Shown here: positions 47,587 through 58,844 of the stretch, in pieces
Layout of the letters: each line of letters begins with the position of its first letter
How positions within the stretch are numbered: position 1 is the stretch's first letter
DNA from: Dermacentor variabilis
Taxonomy: Eukaryota; Arthropoda; Arachnida; Ixodida; Ixodidae
Assembly (NCBI RefSeq): GCF_050947875.1
Contig: NC_134571.1
Span: forward strand, 231,642,024 to 231,706,023
DNA: 64,000 nt
Direction: 5' to 3'
The notes under the pieces: model-generated
Databases searched by the model: none
The model's input: the letters and a program-made list of their open reading frames with translations, nothing else
What the model was told of the DNA's origin: nothing
Made by a program: the position numbers and the translations under genes

Positions 47587-49692
47587 GGTGGCTTCGACGT
47601 TCACTGCGGCTTTGAGAGAGAGAACGAGGACGAGAGAGACAAAAGCAGCCATATTTGGCTCTACGGTGGCTTCGACGTTCGGTGCGGCTTTGAGAGAGAG
47701 AACGACGACGAGAGAGACAAAAGCAGCCATATTTGGCTCTACGGTGGCTTCGACGTTCGCTGCGGCTTTGAGAGAGAGAACGACGACGAGAGAGACAAAA
47801 GCAGCCATATTTTGCTCTACGGTGGCTTCGACGTTCGCTGCGGCTTTGAGAGAGAGAACGACGACGAGAGAGACAAAAGCAGCCATATTTTGCTCTACGG
47901 TGGCTTCGACGTTCGCTGCGGCTTTGAGAGAGAGAACGACGACGAGAGAGACAAAAGCAGCCATATTTGGCTCTACGGTGGCTTCGACGTTCGCTGCGGC
48001 TTTGAGAGAGAGAACGACGACGAGAGAGACAAAAGCAGCCATATTTGGCTCTACGGTGGCTTCGACGTTCGCTGCGGCTTTGAGAGAGAGAACGACGACG
48101 AGAGAGACAAAAGCAACCATATTTGGCTCTACGGTGGCTTCGACGTTCGCTGCGGCTTTGAGAGAGAGAACGACGACGAGAGAGACAAAAGCAGCCATCT
48201 TTTGCTCTACGGTGGCTTCGACGTTCGCTGCGGCTTTGAGAGAGAGAACGACGACGAGAGAGACAAAAGCAGCCATATTTTGCTCTACGGTGGCTTCGAC
48301 GTTCGCTGCGGCTTTGAGAGAGAGAACGACGACGAGAGAGACAAAAGCAGCCATATTTGGCTCTACGGTGGCTTCGACGTTCGCTGCGGCTTTGAGAGAG
48401 AGAACGACGACGAGAGAGACAAAAGCAGCCATATTTGGCTCTACGGTGGCTTCGACGTTCGCTGCGGCTTTGAGAGAGAGAACGACGACGAGAGAGACAA
48501 AAGCAGCCATATTTTGCTCTACGGTGGCTTCGACGTTCGCTGCGGCTTTGAGAGAGAGAACGACGACGAGAGAGACAAAAGCAGCCATATTTTGCTCTAC
48601 GGTGGCTTCGACGTTCGCTGCGGCTTTGAGAGAGAGAACGACGACGAGAGAGACAAAAGCAGCCATATTTTGCTCTACGGTGGCTTCGACGTTCGCTGCG
48701 GCTTTGAGAGAGAGAACGACGACGAGAGAGACAAAAGCAGCCATATTTGGCTCTACGGTGGCTTCGACGTTTGCTGCGGCTTTGAGAGAGAGAACGACGA
48801 CGAGAGAGACAAAAGCAGCCATATTTGGCTCTACGGTGGCTTCGACGTTCGCTGCGGCTTTGAGAGAGAGAACGACGACGAGAGAGACAAAAGCAGCCAT
48901 ATTTGGCTCTACGGTGGCTTCGACGTTCGCTGCGGCTTTGAGAGAGAGAACGACGACGAGAGAGACAAAAGCAGCCATATTTTGCTCTACGGTGGCTTCG
49001 ACGTTCGCTGCGGCTTTGAGAGAGAGAACGACGACGAGAGAGACAAAAGCAGCCATATTTGGCTCTACGGTGGCTTCGACGTTCGCTGCGGCTTTGAGAG
49101 AGAGAACGACGACGAGAGAGACAAAAGCAGCCATATTTGGCTCTACGGTGGCTTCGACGTTCGCTGCGGCTTTGAGAGAGAGAACGACGACGAGAGAGAC
49201 AAAAGCAGCCATATTTTGCTCTACGGTGGCTTCGACGTTCGCTGCGGCTTTGAGAGAGAGAACGACGACGAGAGAGACAAAAGCAGCCATATTTTGCTCT
49301 ACGGTGGCTTCGACGTTCGCTGCGGCTTTGAGAGAGAGAACGACGACGAGAGAGACAAAAGCAGCCATATTTGGCTCTACGGTGGCTTCGACGTTCGCTG
49401 CGGCTTTGAGAGAGAGAACGACGACGAGAGAGACAAAAGCAGCCATATTTGGCTCTACGGTGGCTTCGACGTTCGCTGCGGCTTTGAGAGAGAGAACGAC
49501 CACGAGAGAGACAAAAGCAGCCATATTTGGCTCTACGGTGGCTTCGACGTTCGCTGCGTCTTTGAGAGAGAGAACGACGACGAGAGACACAAAAGCAGCC
49601 ATATTTGGCTCTGCGGTGGCTTCGACGTTCGCTGCGGCTTTGAGAGAGAGAACGACGACGAGAGAGACAAAAGCAGCCATATTTTGCTCTAC
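47587..49692. repeat. 27-monomer higher-order repeat, copy 2
   Basis: Starts with the variants TTCACTGCGG, AACGAGGACG and TTCGGTGCGG (47,598-47,690), which recur at 49,704-49,795 at the head of a third, partial and more divergent copy reaching the array end. The alternation of TTTGGCTC and TTTTGCTC monomers also matches copy 1 over its second half. Confidence 0.83.
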
Positions 49693-51605
49693 GGTGGCTT
49701 CGACGTTCACTGCGGCTTTGAGAGAGAGAACGAGGACGAGAGAGACAAAAGCAGCCATATTTGGCTCTACGGTGGCTTCGACGTTCGGTGCGGCTTTGAG
49801 AGAGAGAACGACGACGAGAGAGACAAAAGCAGCCATATTTGGCTCTACGGTGGCTTCGACGTTCGCTGCGGCTTTGAGAGAGAGAACGACGACGAGAGAG
49901 ACAAAAGCAGCCATATTTTGCTCTACGGTGGCTTCGACGTTCGCTGCGGCTTTGAGAGAGAGAACGACGACGAGAGAGACAAAAGCAGCCATAGTTTGCT
50001 CTACGGTGGCTTCGACGTTCGCTGCGGCTTTGAGAGAGAGAACGACGACGAGAGAGACAAAAGCAGCCATATTTGGCTCTACGGTGGCTTCGACGTTCGC
50101 TGCGGCTTTGAGAGAGAGAACGACGACGAGAGAGACAAAAGCAGCCATATTTGGCTCTACGGTGGCTTCGACGTTCGCTGCGGCTTTGAGAGAGAGAACG
50201 ACGACGAGAAAGACAAAAGCAGCCATATTTGGCTCCACGGTGGCTTCGACGTTCGCTGCGGCTTTGAGAGAGAGAACGACGACGAGAGAGACAAAAGCAG
50301 CCATATTTGGCTCCACGGTGGCTTCGACGTTCGCTGCGGCTTTGAGAGAGAGAACGACGACGAGAGAGACAAAAGCAGCCATATTTGGCTCTACGGTGGC
50401 TTCGACGTTCGCTGCGGCTTTGAGAGAGAGAACGACGACGAGAGAGACAAAAGCTGCCATATTTTGATCTACGGTGGCTTAGACGTTCGCTGCGGCTTTG
50501 AGAGAGAGAACGACGACGAGAGAGACAAAAGCAGCCATATTTTGCTCTACGGTGGCTTCGACGTTCGCTGCGGCTTTGAGAGAGAGAACGACGACGAGAG
50601 AGACAAAAGCAGCCATATTTGGCTCCACGGTGGCTTCGACGTTCGCTGCGGCTTTGAGAGAGAGAACGACGACGAGAGAGACAAAAGCAGCCATATTTGG
50701 CTCTACGGTGGCTTCGACGTTCGCTGCGGCTTTGAGAGAGAGAACGACGACGAGAGAGACAAAAGCAGCCATATTTGGCTCTACGGTGGCTTCGACGTTC
50801 GCTGCGGCTTTGAGAGAGAGAACGACGACGAGAGAGACAAAAGCAGCCATATTTTGCTCTACAGTGGCTTCGACGTTCGCTGCGGCTTTGAGAGAGAGAA
50901 CGACGACGAGAGAGACAAAAGCAGCCATATTTGGCTCTACGGTGGCTTCGACGTTCGCTGCGGCTTTGAGAGAGAGAACGACGACGAGAGAGACAAAAGC
51001 AGCCATATTTGGCTCTACGGTGGCGTCGACGTTCGCTGCGGCTTTGAGAGAGAGAACGACGACGAGAGAGACAAAAGCAGCCATATTTGGCTCTACGGTG
51101 GCTTCGACGTTCGCTGCGGCTTTGAGAGAGAGAACGACGACGAGAGAGACAAAAGCAACCATATTTTGCTCTACGGTGGCTTCGACGTTCGCTGCGGCTT
51201 TGAGAGAGAGAACGACGACGAGAGAGACAAAAGCAGCCATATTTGGCTCTACGGTGGCTTCGACGTTCGCTGCAGCTTTGAGAGAGAGAACGACGACGAG
51301 AGAGACAAAAGCAGCCATATTTTGCTCTACGGTGGCTTCGACGTTCGCTGCGGCTTTGACGGAGAGAACGACGACGAGAGAGACAAAAGCAGCCATATTT
51401 TGCTCTACGGTGGCTTCGACGTTCGCTGCGGCTTTGAGAGAGAGAACGACGACGAGAGAGACAAAAGCAGCCATATTTGGTTCTACGGTGGCTTCGACGT
51501 TCGCTGCGGCTTCCGTCACTTGGCCAGGTTTTGGGTGATACTAGGCTTTACTAATCTTATTTGTTGAGCTCTCACTGAGTCTAACGCCAGCTTCATCCTA
51601 AGCTG

Positions 51606-52373
51606 ATGGCCATAAACTCCCCCGGCAGGGGTTTTTCTCCATGGGTAGCCTCTGTTCCAACGGATGAATTATCTCTAGATTTGTTCATCCGCACTGGTGT
51701 GAGCAGCATCCCGGTGGCTCTGGTTCCTTCAAATGGAGGCTTTATACGACTGACCAACCCCCAGGTGATCCAGAAATCTCTGCATGCTGCTACCTCTTCA
51801 TACTAGACCATCACGGAAGTGAGGCAGTTCGGCCGCGGAGGTATCGTGTGTCGATCGTCAGACCGGTCCTGTGTCGCGGATTTGCTTAAGTGCTCATCAT
51901 TCGCGTCATTACTGGTGAGTGCCTACATCCCTGCTCACCTCGGCTACACTAAGGGAATAGTCAGAGGTGTCGATGCTCATCTTTCTCCCGCTGAAATACT
52001 AGAGAGATTGTCAGGGACTGGAGTAATTGCTGTTTACCGATGCAATCGAGTGGTAGACAATAAGCGGGTCCCAACAGAATCGGTGATCGCAACTTTTGCT
52101 GGAACTTCCTGCCCTTCAGAGCTAAAGGTGTGGCCCCTTGTGTTCAGAGTTGAAGCCCTGGCGTCGCGTCCAATTCAATGCCGTAATTGCTGGCGATACG
52201 GCCATAGTATGGCAGAGTGTAAATCAAGACAACGTTGTTGCGCATGTGGGGAAGAACACGCTCAAAGTGATTGTAGTGCCCAAGAAGAGCGATGCTGTCT
52301 CTGTGATGGAAATCATCCAGCCAATTATTTAAATTGTTGTGTTAGGGCTCAAGGATTACAGGTGATTGAATAA
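51606..52373 (+). pseudogene. LINE ORF1 (gag-like) with three CCHC knuckles
   Basis: One frame with a single TAG at 51,804-51,806 (likely from a Gln codon), so the frame from 51,606 joins the frame from 51,819. The second part has GIVRGVDAHLSP, RCNRVVDNKRVPTESVIATF and KVWPLVFRVEAL. Three knuckle-like clusters follow: CRNCWRYGHSMAEC, CCACGEEHAQSDC and CCLCDGNHPANYLNC. It binds element RNA in the family. A one-base loss near 52,372 ends the frame early; the sequence continues in the next frame as DRRRCSRMEATN at 52,380. Confidence 0.87.
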
Positions 52374-54487
52374 TTGATCGACGACGCTGCTCTAGGATGG
52401 AGGCCACAAACGTTGTGAAAGAAAGGGCATCTGGCTATGCGTGGATACTAGGCAGACAAAATCTTACCACGGACCTACCACTTACTGCAACTGTAGAGGC
52501 CGCTGTGGAAAAGGCAGTTACAAAGGCTATGGAAAGGTTGGCAATGAGCCTTGGTGAATGTATCTCACAGGCCATTTCTAGTCATTTATCTCATTTGATG
52601 CAAACTACCTGCCCAGCTCCTGTAACAACGCAAACAGTTGATCCTGAGCACCAAACTAACCATAAAAGATCAGATGCCAATCCTTGCAATAATGATATTG
52701 AACTTTCAACTCCTTCTTCCACGGGCCCGACAACTTGTAATCTGATTAATACAGATTTGGAGATGACAGAGGTGGAACAAAATTTTCGAGCATATAAAGG
52801 AACCATGTCTTCTATTAATGAAGACTCATCCCCCGGTCCTCACTCAAAAGCAAAAGAAAGTCAGTCCAGTGTTGTGCTAAAGGAAAACATTCTACAGAAG
52901 GCAGTTTCGACTGCGGCACTTTCCAAAAAAAAAATAGGATCACTAAACGTGCTTCAGTGGAACTTCCGCTCTTTATATTCTGCTTCAGTAGATATAACTT
53001 GTCTAACTTCTCAACTTAATCCTGATTTAATTATCTTACAAGAAACGTCGCTAAATCCTGAGAAATCTTTTCAAATGAAATTCTACAGATCTTTTCGATT
53101 AGACCGTCCTACAAGAGGTGGTGGATTAATTACATTTATCTCATCTAAAATTTGCCATGAGGATAAAATTTCATTTCAGCTTTCTACTCCAGAGTGTGAA
53201 ATCCTAGCGATAGAGCCGGTTCTCTCGGGATGTTGTCCCTTTACCGTAGTTAATGCATATTTTCCATCTGGCGTACAGGACACTAGCCCACTGGATAGCG
53301 TTATTAACTCTTGTGGACGTGACATTGTAATCAGAGGTGATTTCAACTCTCACCAAATCTTATGGGCTTTAAGAACAGATTTGTGCGGCACCCGATTGTG
53401 GAACTGGTCGTTGGACAATCGACTAACGTGTGTAAACTCCGAATCTATTACGTTTGTGAGAGGCCGATCTTACTCTTTATTAGGTCTTACATTCTGTGGC
53501 CCAAGTCTCTCCGTAACTTCTTGGTCGACTATTGATTGTTCGACAAGCAGTGATCACCCTCCAAGTGTATTTGACGTTGCACGTCGTTTGACATTTATGA
53601 GTGACCAGGTTCGAACTTTCATAAATTACAACATTTTTAGAAAATGCTTACGAAATGTTCTTTCATCTCTGTCTGATGCGCCTACAGAACAAAAAACCAC
53701 GATTATCTGTTCCGCTTTGGAAAGTTCTAAAAAAAAGGCTCAATTTGAGATTAGATCGAATAACAGAAATTCTTACAGTCCTTTGTGGAATGAAGAATGC
53801 ACTAGAGACTACAGAAAGAGAAAAGCTGCTTGGAAAAAATTATTTCATAACCAGAGTCCCAAAAATTGGAGTGACTATAAATTTTTTCGTGCTGTCTTTA
53901 AACATACAGTTTATAAAGCCATAGATAAATTCGACTGTAAGCATTTTGATTTCTTGTCTAACAATAAAAATAAGCGTGCATTGTTCCATTTTCTCCGCGG
54001 TAGAAAAGTTCTTCCGCGTCAAATTAATATTGACTCTATAATCTTAAGTAGCGATGAAATGAAACAATCACTAGAAGAAATCGCGAAGGGATAAGAAATT
54101 AGATTTTCCTCTGTCTTGCCAAGTTGTTCTCGCTTACGAAGGGCATCAGATGATTTTACAGAAATCTCCATGTTAGCATTGGCTGAAATCGTGGAGCGAC
54201 TTCCAGATTCAGATCCCGGCATGGATGGGGTAACACCTACTATGATCAGAATTTTATTTAAGGAAGCTTCTGATGACCTTTTAGCTATTGTAAATTACCC
54301 AATCCAGTTCTCATGGATTCTGTCTGCGTGGAAAATTGCTAAAGTCATCCCTATTCTTAAAAATCATGGGGAAGGATATACAATAAATAACATTAGGCCA
54401 ATTACGCTAACTTCAAACTTGGTTAAATTAACTAAAAGAATTCTATATGCCCGCATGTATAAATTTATACAGAACAAAAACTTGCTT
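52374..54487 (+). pseudogene. LINE ORF1 C-terminus, endonuclease and RT start
   Basis: The frame from 52,397 to 54,094 begins as the tail of ORF1 (VVKERASGYAWILG). From about residue 180 it becomes an APE-type endonuclease: LNVLQWNFRSL, LIILQETSL, TVVNAYFPSG, IVIRGDFNSH, and the closing SSDHPPSVFDV. The usual Asp in S-x-x-D-L-T reads Gly (YSLLGLTFC). After TAA at 54,092 the same frame carries the RT start: DSDPGMDGVTPTMI, AWKIAKVIPILKN and NIRPITLTSNLVKL. It stops at the RTE insertion after the codons for NKNLL. No separate ORF2 start was found, so ORF1 tail and ORF2 are read as one frame here. Confidence 0.85.
54481..54487. repeat. Target-site duplication of the RTE insertion, left
   Basis: CTTGCTT, repeated at 56,610-56,616. 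Joining the LINE codons across this site continues its RT reading. Confidence 0.8.
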
Positions 54488-56609
54488 CATCATCATCATC
54501 ATCAGCCTAGTTACGCCCACTGCAGGGCAAAGGCCTCTCCCATACTTCTCCAACTACCCCGGTCATGTACTAATTGTGGCCATGTTGTCCCTGCAAACGT
54601 CTTAATGTCATCCGCCCACCTAACTTTCTGCCGCCCCCTGCTACGCATCCCTTCCCTTGGAATCCAGTCCGTAACCCTTAGTGACCATCGGTTATCTTCC
54701 CTCCTCATTACATGTCCGGCCCATGCCCATTTCTTTTTCTTGATTTCAACTAAGATGTCGTTTACCCGCGTTTGTTGCCTCACCCAATCTGCTCTTTTCT
54801 TATCCCTTAACGTCACACCCATCATTCTTCTTTCCATAGCTCGTTGCGTCGTCCTCAATTTCAGCAGAACCCTTTTCGTAAGTCTCCAGGTTTCTGCCCC
54901 ATATGTGAGTACTGGTAACACACAGCTGTTATACACTTTCCTTTTGAGGGATAGTGGCAACCTGCTGTTCATGATTTGAGAATGCCTCCCAAACGCACCC
55001 CAGCCCATTCTTATTCTTCTGGTTATTTCAGTCTCATGATCCGGATCCGTGGTCACTACCTGCCCTAAGTAGATGTAGTCCCTTACTCCTTCCAGTGCTT
55101 CGCTACCTATCGTAAACTGCTGTTCTTTTCCGAGCCTGTTAAACATTACTTTAGTTTTCTGCAGATTAATTTTCAGACCCACCCTTCTGCTTTGCCTCTC
55201 CAGGTCAGTGAGCATGCATTGCAATTGGTCTCCTGAGTTACTAAGCAAGGCAATATCATCAGCGAATCGCAAGTTGCTAAGGTATTCTCCATCAACTTTT
55301 ATCCCCAATTCTTCCCACTCCAGGCCTCTGAATACCTCCTGTAAACATGCTGTGAATAGCATTGGAGATATCGTATCTCCCTGTCTGACGCCTTTCTTTA
55401 TAGGGATTTTGTTGCTTTCTTTGTGGAGGACTACGGTGGCTGTGGAGCCGCTATAGATATCTTCCAGTATCTTTACATATGGCTCATCTACACCCTGATT
55501 CCGTAATGCCTCCATGACTGCTGAGGTTTCGACTGAATCAAACGCTTTCTCGTAATCAATGAAAGCTATATATAAGGGTTGGTTATATTCTGCACATTTC
55601 TCTATCACTTGATTGATAGTGTGAATATGGTCTATTGTTGAGTAGCCTTTACGGAATCCTGCCTGGTCCTTTGGTTGACAGAAGTCTAAGGTGTTCCTGA
55701 TTCTATTTGCGATTACCTTAGTAAATACATTGTAGGCAACGGACAGTAAGCTGATCGGTCTATAATTTTTCAAGTCTTTGGCGTCCCCTTTCTTATGGAT
55801 TAGGATTATGTTAGCGTTCTTCCAAGATTCCGGTACGCTCGATGTTATGAGGCATTGCGTATACAGGGTGGCCAGTTTCTCTAGAACAATCTGACCACCA
55901 TCCTTCAACAAATCTGCTGTTACCTGATCCTCCCCGGCTGCCTTCCCCCTTTGCATAGCTCCTAAGGCTTTCTTTACTTCTTCTGGCGTTACCTGTGGGA
56001 TTTCGAATTCCTCTAGGCTATTCTCTCTTCCACTATCGTCGTGGGTGCCACTGGTACTGTATAAATCTCTATAGAACTCCTCAGCCACTTGAACTATCTC
56101 ATCCATATTAGTAACGATATTGCCGGCTTTGTCTCTTAACGCACACATCTGATTCTTGCCTATTCCTAGTTTCTTCTTCACTGTTTTTAGGCTTCCTCCG
56201 TTCCTGAGAGCCTGTTCAATTCTATCCATATTATAGTTCCTGATGTCCGCTGTCTTACGCTTGTTGATTAACTTAGAAAGTTCTGCCAGTTCTATTCTAG
56301 CTGTAGGGTTAGAGGCTTTCATACATTGGCGTTTCTTGATCAGATCTTTCGTCTCCTGCGATAGCTTACTGGTTTCCTGTCTAACGGAGTTACCACCGAC
56401 TTCCATTGCGCACTCCTTAATGGTTCCCATGAGATAGTCGTTCATTGCTTCAACACTAAGGTCCTCTTCCTGAGTTAAAGCCGAATACCTGTTCTGTAGC
56501 TTGATCCGGAATTCCTCTAGTTTCCCTCTTACCGCTAATTCATTGATTGGCTTCTTGTGTACCAGTTTCTTCCGTTCCCTCCTCAAGTCTTGCTTGAGGA
56601 GGGAACTTG
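54488..56609 (-). mobile_element. RTE-type LINE copy 2, 5'-truncated, recent
   Basis: On the minus strand it ends with ...GGCTGATGATGATGATG (54,488-54,507), the same short 3' end as the copy at 31,065. The 5' end at about 56,609 lacks the whole endonuclease. It is flanked by a 7-bp target-site duplication. The RT frame is uninterrupted, unlike copy 1, from which it differs by roughly one residue in twenty in the shared region by eye. Confidence 0.93.
54511..56609 (-). CDS. RTE reverse transcriptase, open frame lacking the endonuclease
   Basis: Nearly 700 codons without a stop. The N-terminal part links to the missing endonuclease (LLKQDLRRERKKLVHKKP, RYSALTQEEDLSVEAMNDYL). RT blocks follow in order: GKAAGEDQVTADLLKDGG, NANIILIHKKGDAKDLKNYR, QAGFRKGYSTIDHIHTINQV, AFIDYEKAFDSVE (motif A Asp), KKGVRQGDTISPMLFTACL (motif B), LRFADDIALLSNSGDQ (motif C), then DYIYLGQVVTTD and VYNSCVLPVLTYGAETWRL. 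The C-terminus ends WRSMGEAFALQWA. All catalytic Asp residues are present. No true start codon can be assigned because the copy is truncated (first internal Met codons are at AMNDYLMG). Transcription, if any, would depend on flanking DNA. Confidence 0.88.
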
Positions 56610-56616
56610 CTTGCTT
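56610..56616. repeat. Target-site duplication of the RTE insertion, right
   Basis: CTTGCTT, an exact match to 54,481-54,487. Confidence 0.8.
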
Positions 56617-58682
56617 AGCCCCTGCCAAATTGGATTCCGACCATCATGTTCAATTTGGCATGCTCACGTGACTTAGAATAAAATTAGCAGGGCGACAGAG
56701 GCAAATAAGTGCTCTTGTGACATTAGACATTTCCAAAGCCTATGACAGTGTAGAACACTTAATTGCGAAATCTAGAGATTCCAAATTATTTTTCAAACTG
56801 GATTGGTGAATTTTTAAACGGAAGAACATTTTACTGCTGTCTAAGAGGCGTTTCCTCGAGTATATATAATTAATCACGAGGTGTTCCTCCAGGAGCTGTC
56901 ACTTCACCATTACTATTTAATATTCTGATGTGTTCCATTCCTCTTCATCAAGATATACAAACATACGTATACGCGGATGACATTGCTTTCTTCGCATCAG
57001 ACAGTGATATTCAGTCTCTATATTATCGACTTCAGAACTACCTCAACACTATAGAAACCTGGTTAAACAAAATTAGCTTTTCACTTAACGTTAGAAAATG
57101 CTCGATATTTTTTTTCCCCCGTAGCAATCCCATTAACATATCGATATCCTATCGCCTCGAGACTATACCTCAAGTGGAGTGGGTGAAATATTTAGGTGTA
57201 GTATATGACGGCTCCCTCAGCTGGCTCGGCCATATTGACCATATAGTTAAAAAAGGAGTGCGAGCAGTTGGTATGCTACGTAAGCTGTGCAACAGTCGGT
57301 CCGGGATGCGGAGAGATCCACTTTTAATGATATACAAAATGTATGTGCGGCCCATTTTAGAATTCGGATGTGTTTTATTTTCTGGTGCTCCAGCTTATAA
57401 ATTACGTCGCCTTGTTCTACTTGAGCGGGAAGCCCTACGACTGTGTTGTGGATTACCGAAATGTGTTGCCAATAACATACTACACCAAGAAGTCAGGTTG
57501 CCTTCAATATTGTGTAGATTTCGTTTACTGACGGTGCAAACAGTCTTAAAATTGTATGAATCGCCTATTACAACATTGCAATACATATTCATTTCCCAGC
57601 CTGCGCTAGTCTTCGGAGTACACTGCTATCGGTTTCATACACCACAGGTGGTCTTCGTACAAACATGGATCAATCCTTTACATGTACGTCTCTGGGAGGT
57701 ACCTACTATTTGTGATGTGCAAGAGAACCTACAAATTATATATGATCACATCTACCCAAATAATGCAAAACTTCTCTCTTATAATATATTAAATGGACCA
57801 GGACCATTTACAGGACCATTTATTGAGTTTATTATAAGTACGGTCATAGCGACAGACGCCTCACAGTGTGAAGAAAAATCTGGAATTGGCATTTTCTCTC
57901 CCGCTCTAGACTGGTCATTTGCAATCAGGATTCCGGACTTCTTTTCCGTATTTTTGGCTGAATTCCTAGCTGTAACTGAATTCCTAGCCTTACGCAAACT
58001 AAATTCGTCAATATCGGCGGTAGTAATAATAACAGGTTCTTTATCCTTATGTTCCTCGCTCACAGCAAATGGTGCCACTAACCTTCTACGTACATTTTAT
58101 TCTCTAGTGCCTGCCCACATAAATTTATTTAGATTGCTTTGGGTACCTGGACATAAAGGATTATTCATGAATAAAATGGTTGACAGTCTCGCGAGAGCGG
58201 CCCTCAGTGGCCCTGTATTACCATTACTTCCTCCAATAGCTTACCTAACGACTACTAGATTCAGGAGATATACAATTATTCGAGACTTTTTGAACCCAGC
58301 TGTAGCTAATTTTTCAGAATATCGACACCTCCTATTCCCTTGGCCCGAAAATTCCTTTCACACCAGAAAAACTGAAGTCATCTTTACCCGATTACGTTGT
58401 CGAATGCCAAAATTAAACTTCTATCGTCACAAGGCTGGTCTGGTGCCCTCCTCTCTGTGGCCAGTCTGTGGAGAAGATGAAACAATAGATCATTTTTTCA
58501 TATTCTGCCGCCGTTTTACTTCTTTAAGAAAAAATATTCTAGAATCAAGATTTACACAGCTTGGTTTAAGCTTTTCAATTATAAATATCCTTCCTCTAGA
58601 AGCCTCCTCTCTTGGAAAGTGCCACAGGGATATTTGCTCAACCGTGGAGGAATTTATAATTGCGGCACAGAAATTATCTTGA
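56617..58682 (+). pseudogene. LINE ORF2 continued: RT and RNase H
   Basis: Resumes the RT as SPCQIGFRPSCSIWHAHV, then shifts frame several times: LVTLDISKAYDSVEHLIA (motif A, 56,720-56,770) and RGVPPGAVTSPLLFNIL (motif B). From 56,928 it is open for 584 codons: YVYADDIAFFASDSD (motif C), VEWVKYLGVVYD, thumb, then RNase H with VIATDASQCEEKSGIG, FLAEFLAVTEFLALR and LFRLLWVPGHKGLF...MVDSLARAAL. The RNase H Asp expected in ITDSLSL is Gly here (ITGSLSL). A CxxC-H-C tail (WPVCGEDETIDHFFIFC) closes the protein. RT plus RNase H places it in the I-like group. Confidence 0.88.
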
Positions 58683-58820
58683 ATTCTTAAACATATTATT
58701 TTTCTTCATTTCCTCCAGTTAGCTTTGCCAATTTTAGTATTTCATAAAGGTTGCCTAATTACATCCGAACCTTGGCCAACGCCCCCCCCCCTCCCGCGTT
58801 GGTGTGCGCCATCGCATAAG

Positions 58821-58842
58821 GAATACCATACCATACCATACC
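58821..58842. repeat. ATACC repeat at LINE 3' end
   Basis: Four tandem ATACC units following the non-coding tail from 58,683. This is the likely 3' terminus of the LINE. Confidence 0.7.
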
Positions 58843-58844
58843 TT

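Larger units (their letters stand above)
45893..51511. repeat. Tandem array of 78-bp monomers (72 copies)
   Basis: Period exactly 78 bp. Each monomer runs GCTTTGAGAGAGAGAACGAC, then GACGAGAGAGACAAAAGCAG, CCATATTTGGCTC (or TTTTGCTC), TACGGTGGCTTCGACG, TTCGCTGCG. Because 78 is 26 codons and the monomer has no stop in several frames, very long frames arise on both strands (1,915 codons on plus, 1,528 on minus). One 2-bp deletion near 47,557 shifts the plus frame from the ALRERTTTRETKAAIF reading to the FERENDDERDKSSHIW reading without causing a stop. Variants between monomers are mostly non-synonymous in every frame, which argues against selection for protein. GAGAG words recur in every monomer. 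Confidence 0.97.
51512..58842 (+). mobile_element. I-like LINE with RNase H, interrupted by an RTE copy
   Basis: Directly follows the last 78-bp monomer. It has a short leader (51,512-51,605), ORF1 with zinc knuckles, ORF2 with endonuclease, RT and RNase H, and a 3' tail of ATACC repeats (58,821-58,842). Length without the 2.1-kb insert is about 5.2 kb, which is near full length for this group. It is decayed: a nonsense codon in ORF1, a frameshift between its halves, a stop in ORF2 and several shifts around 56,650-56,900. Confidence 0.88.

Noticed and set aside
45820..51567. A 1,915-codon plus-strand gene and 1,528-codon minus-strand gene
   Set aside because: Both are by-products of a 78-bp stop-free monomer, they overlap each other, and variants show no coding bias.
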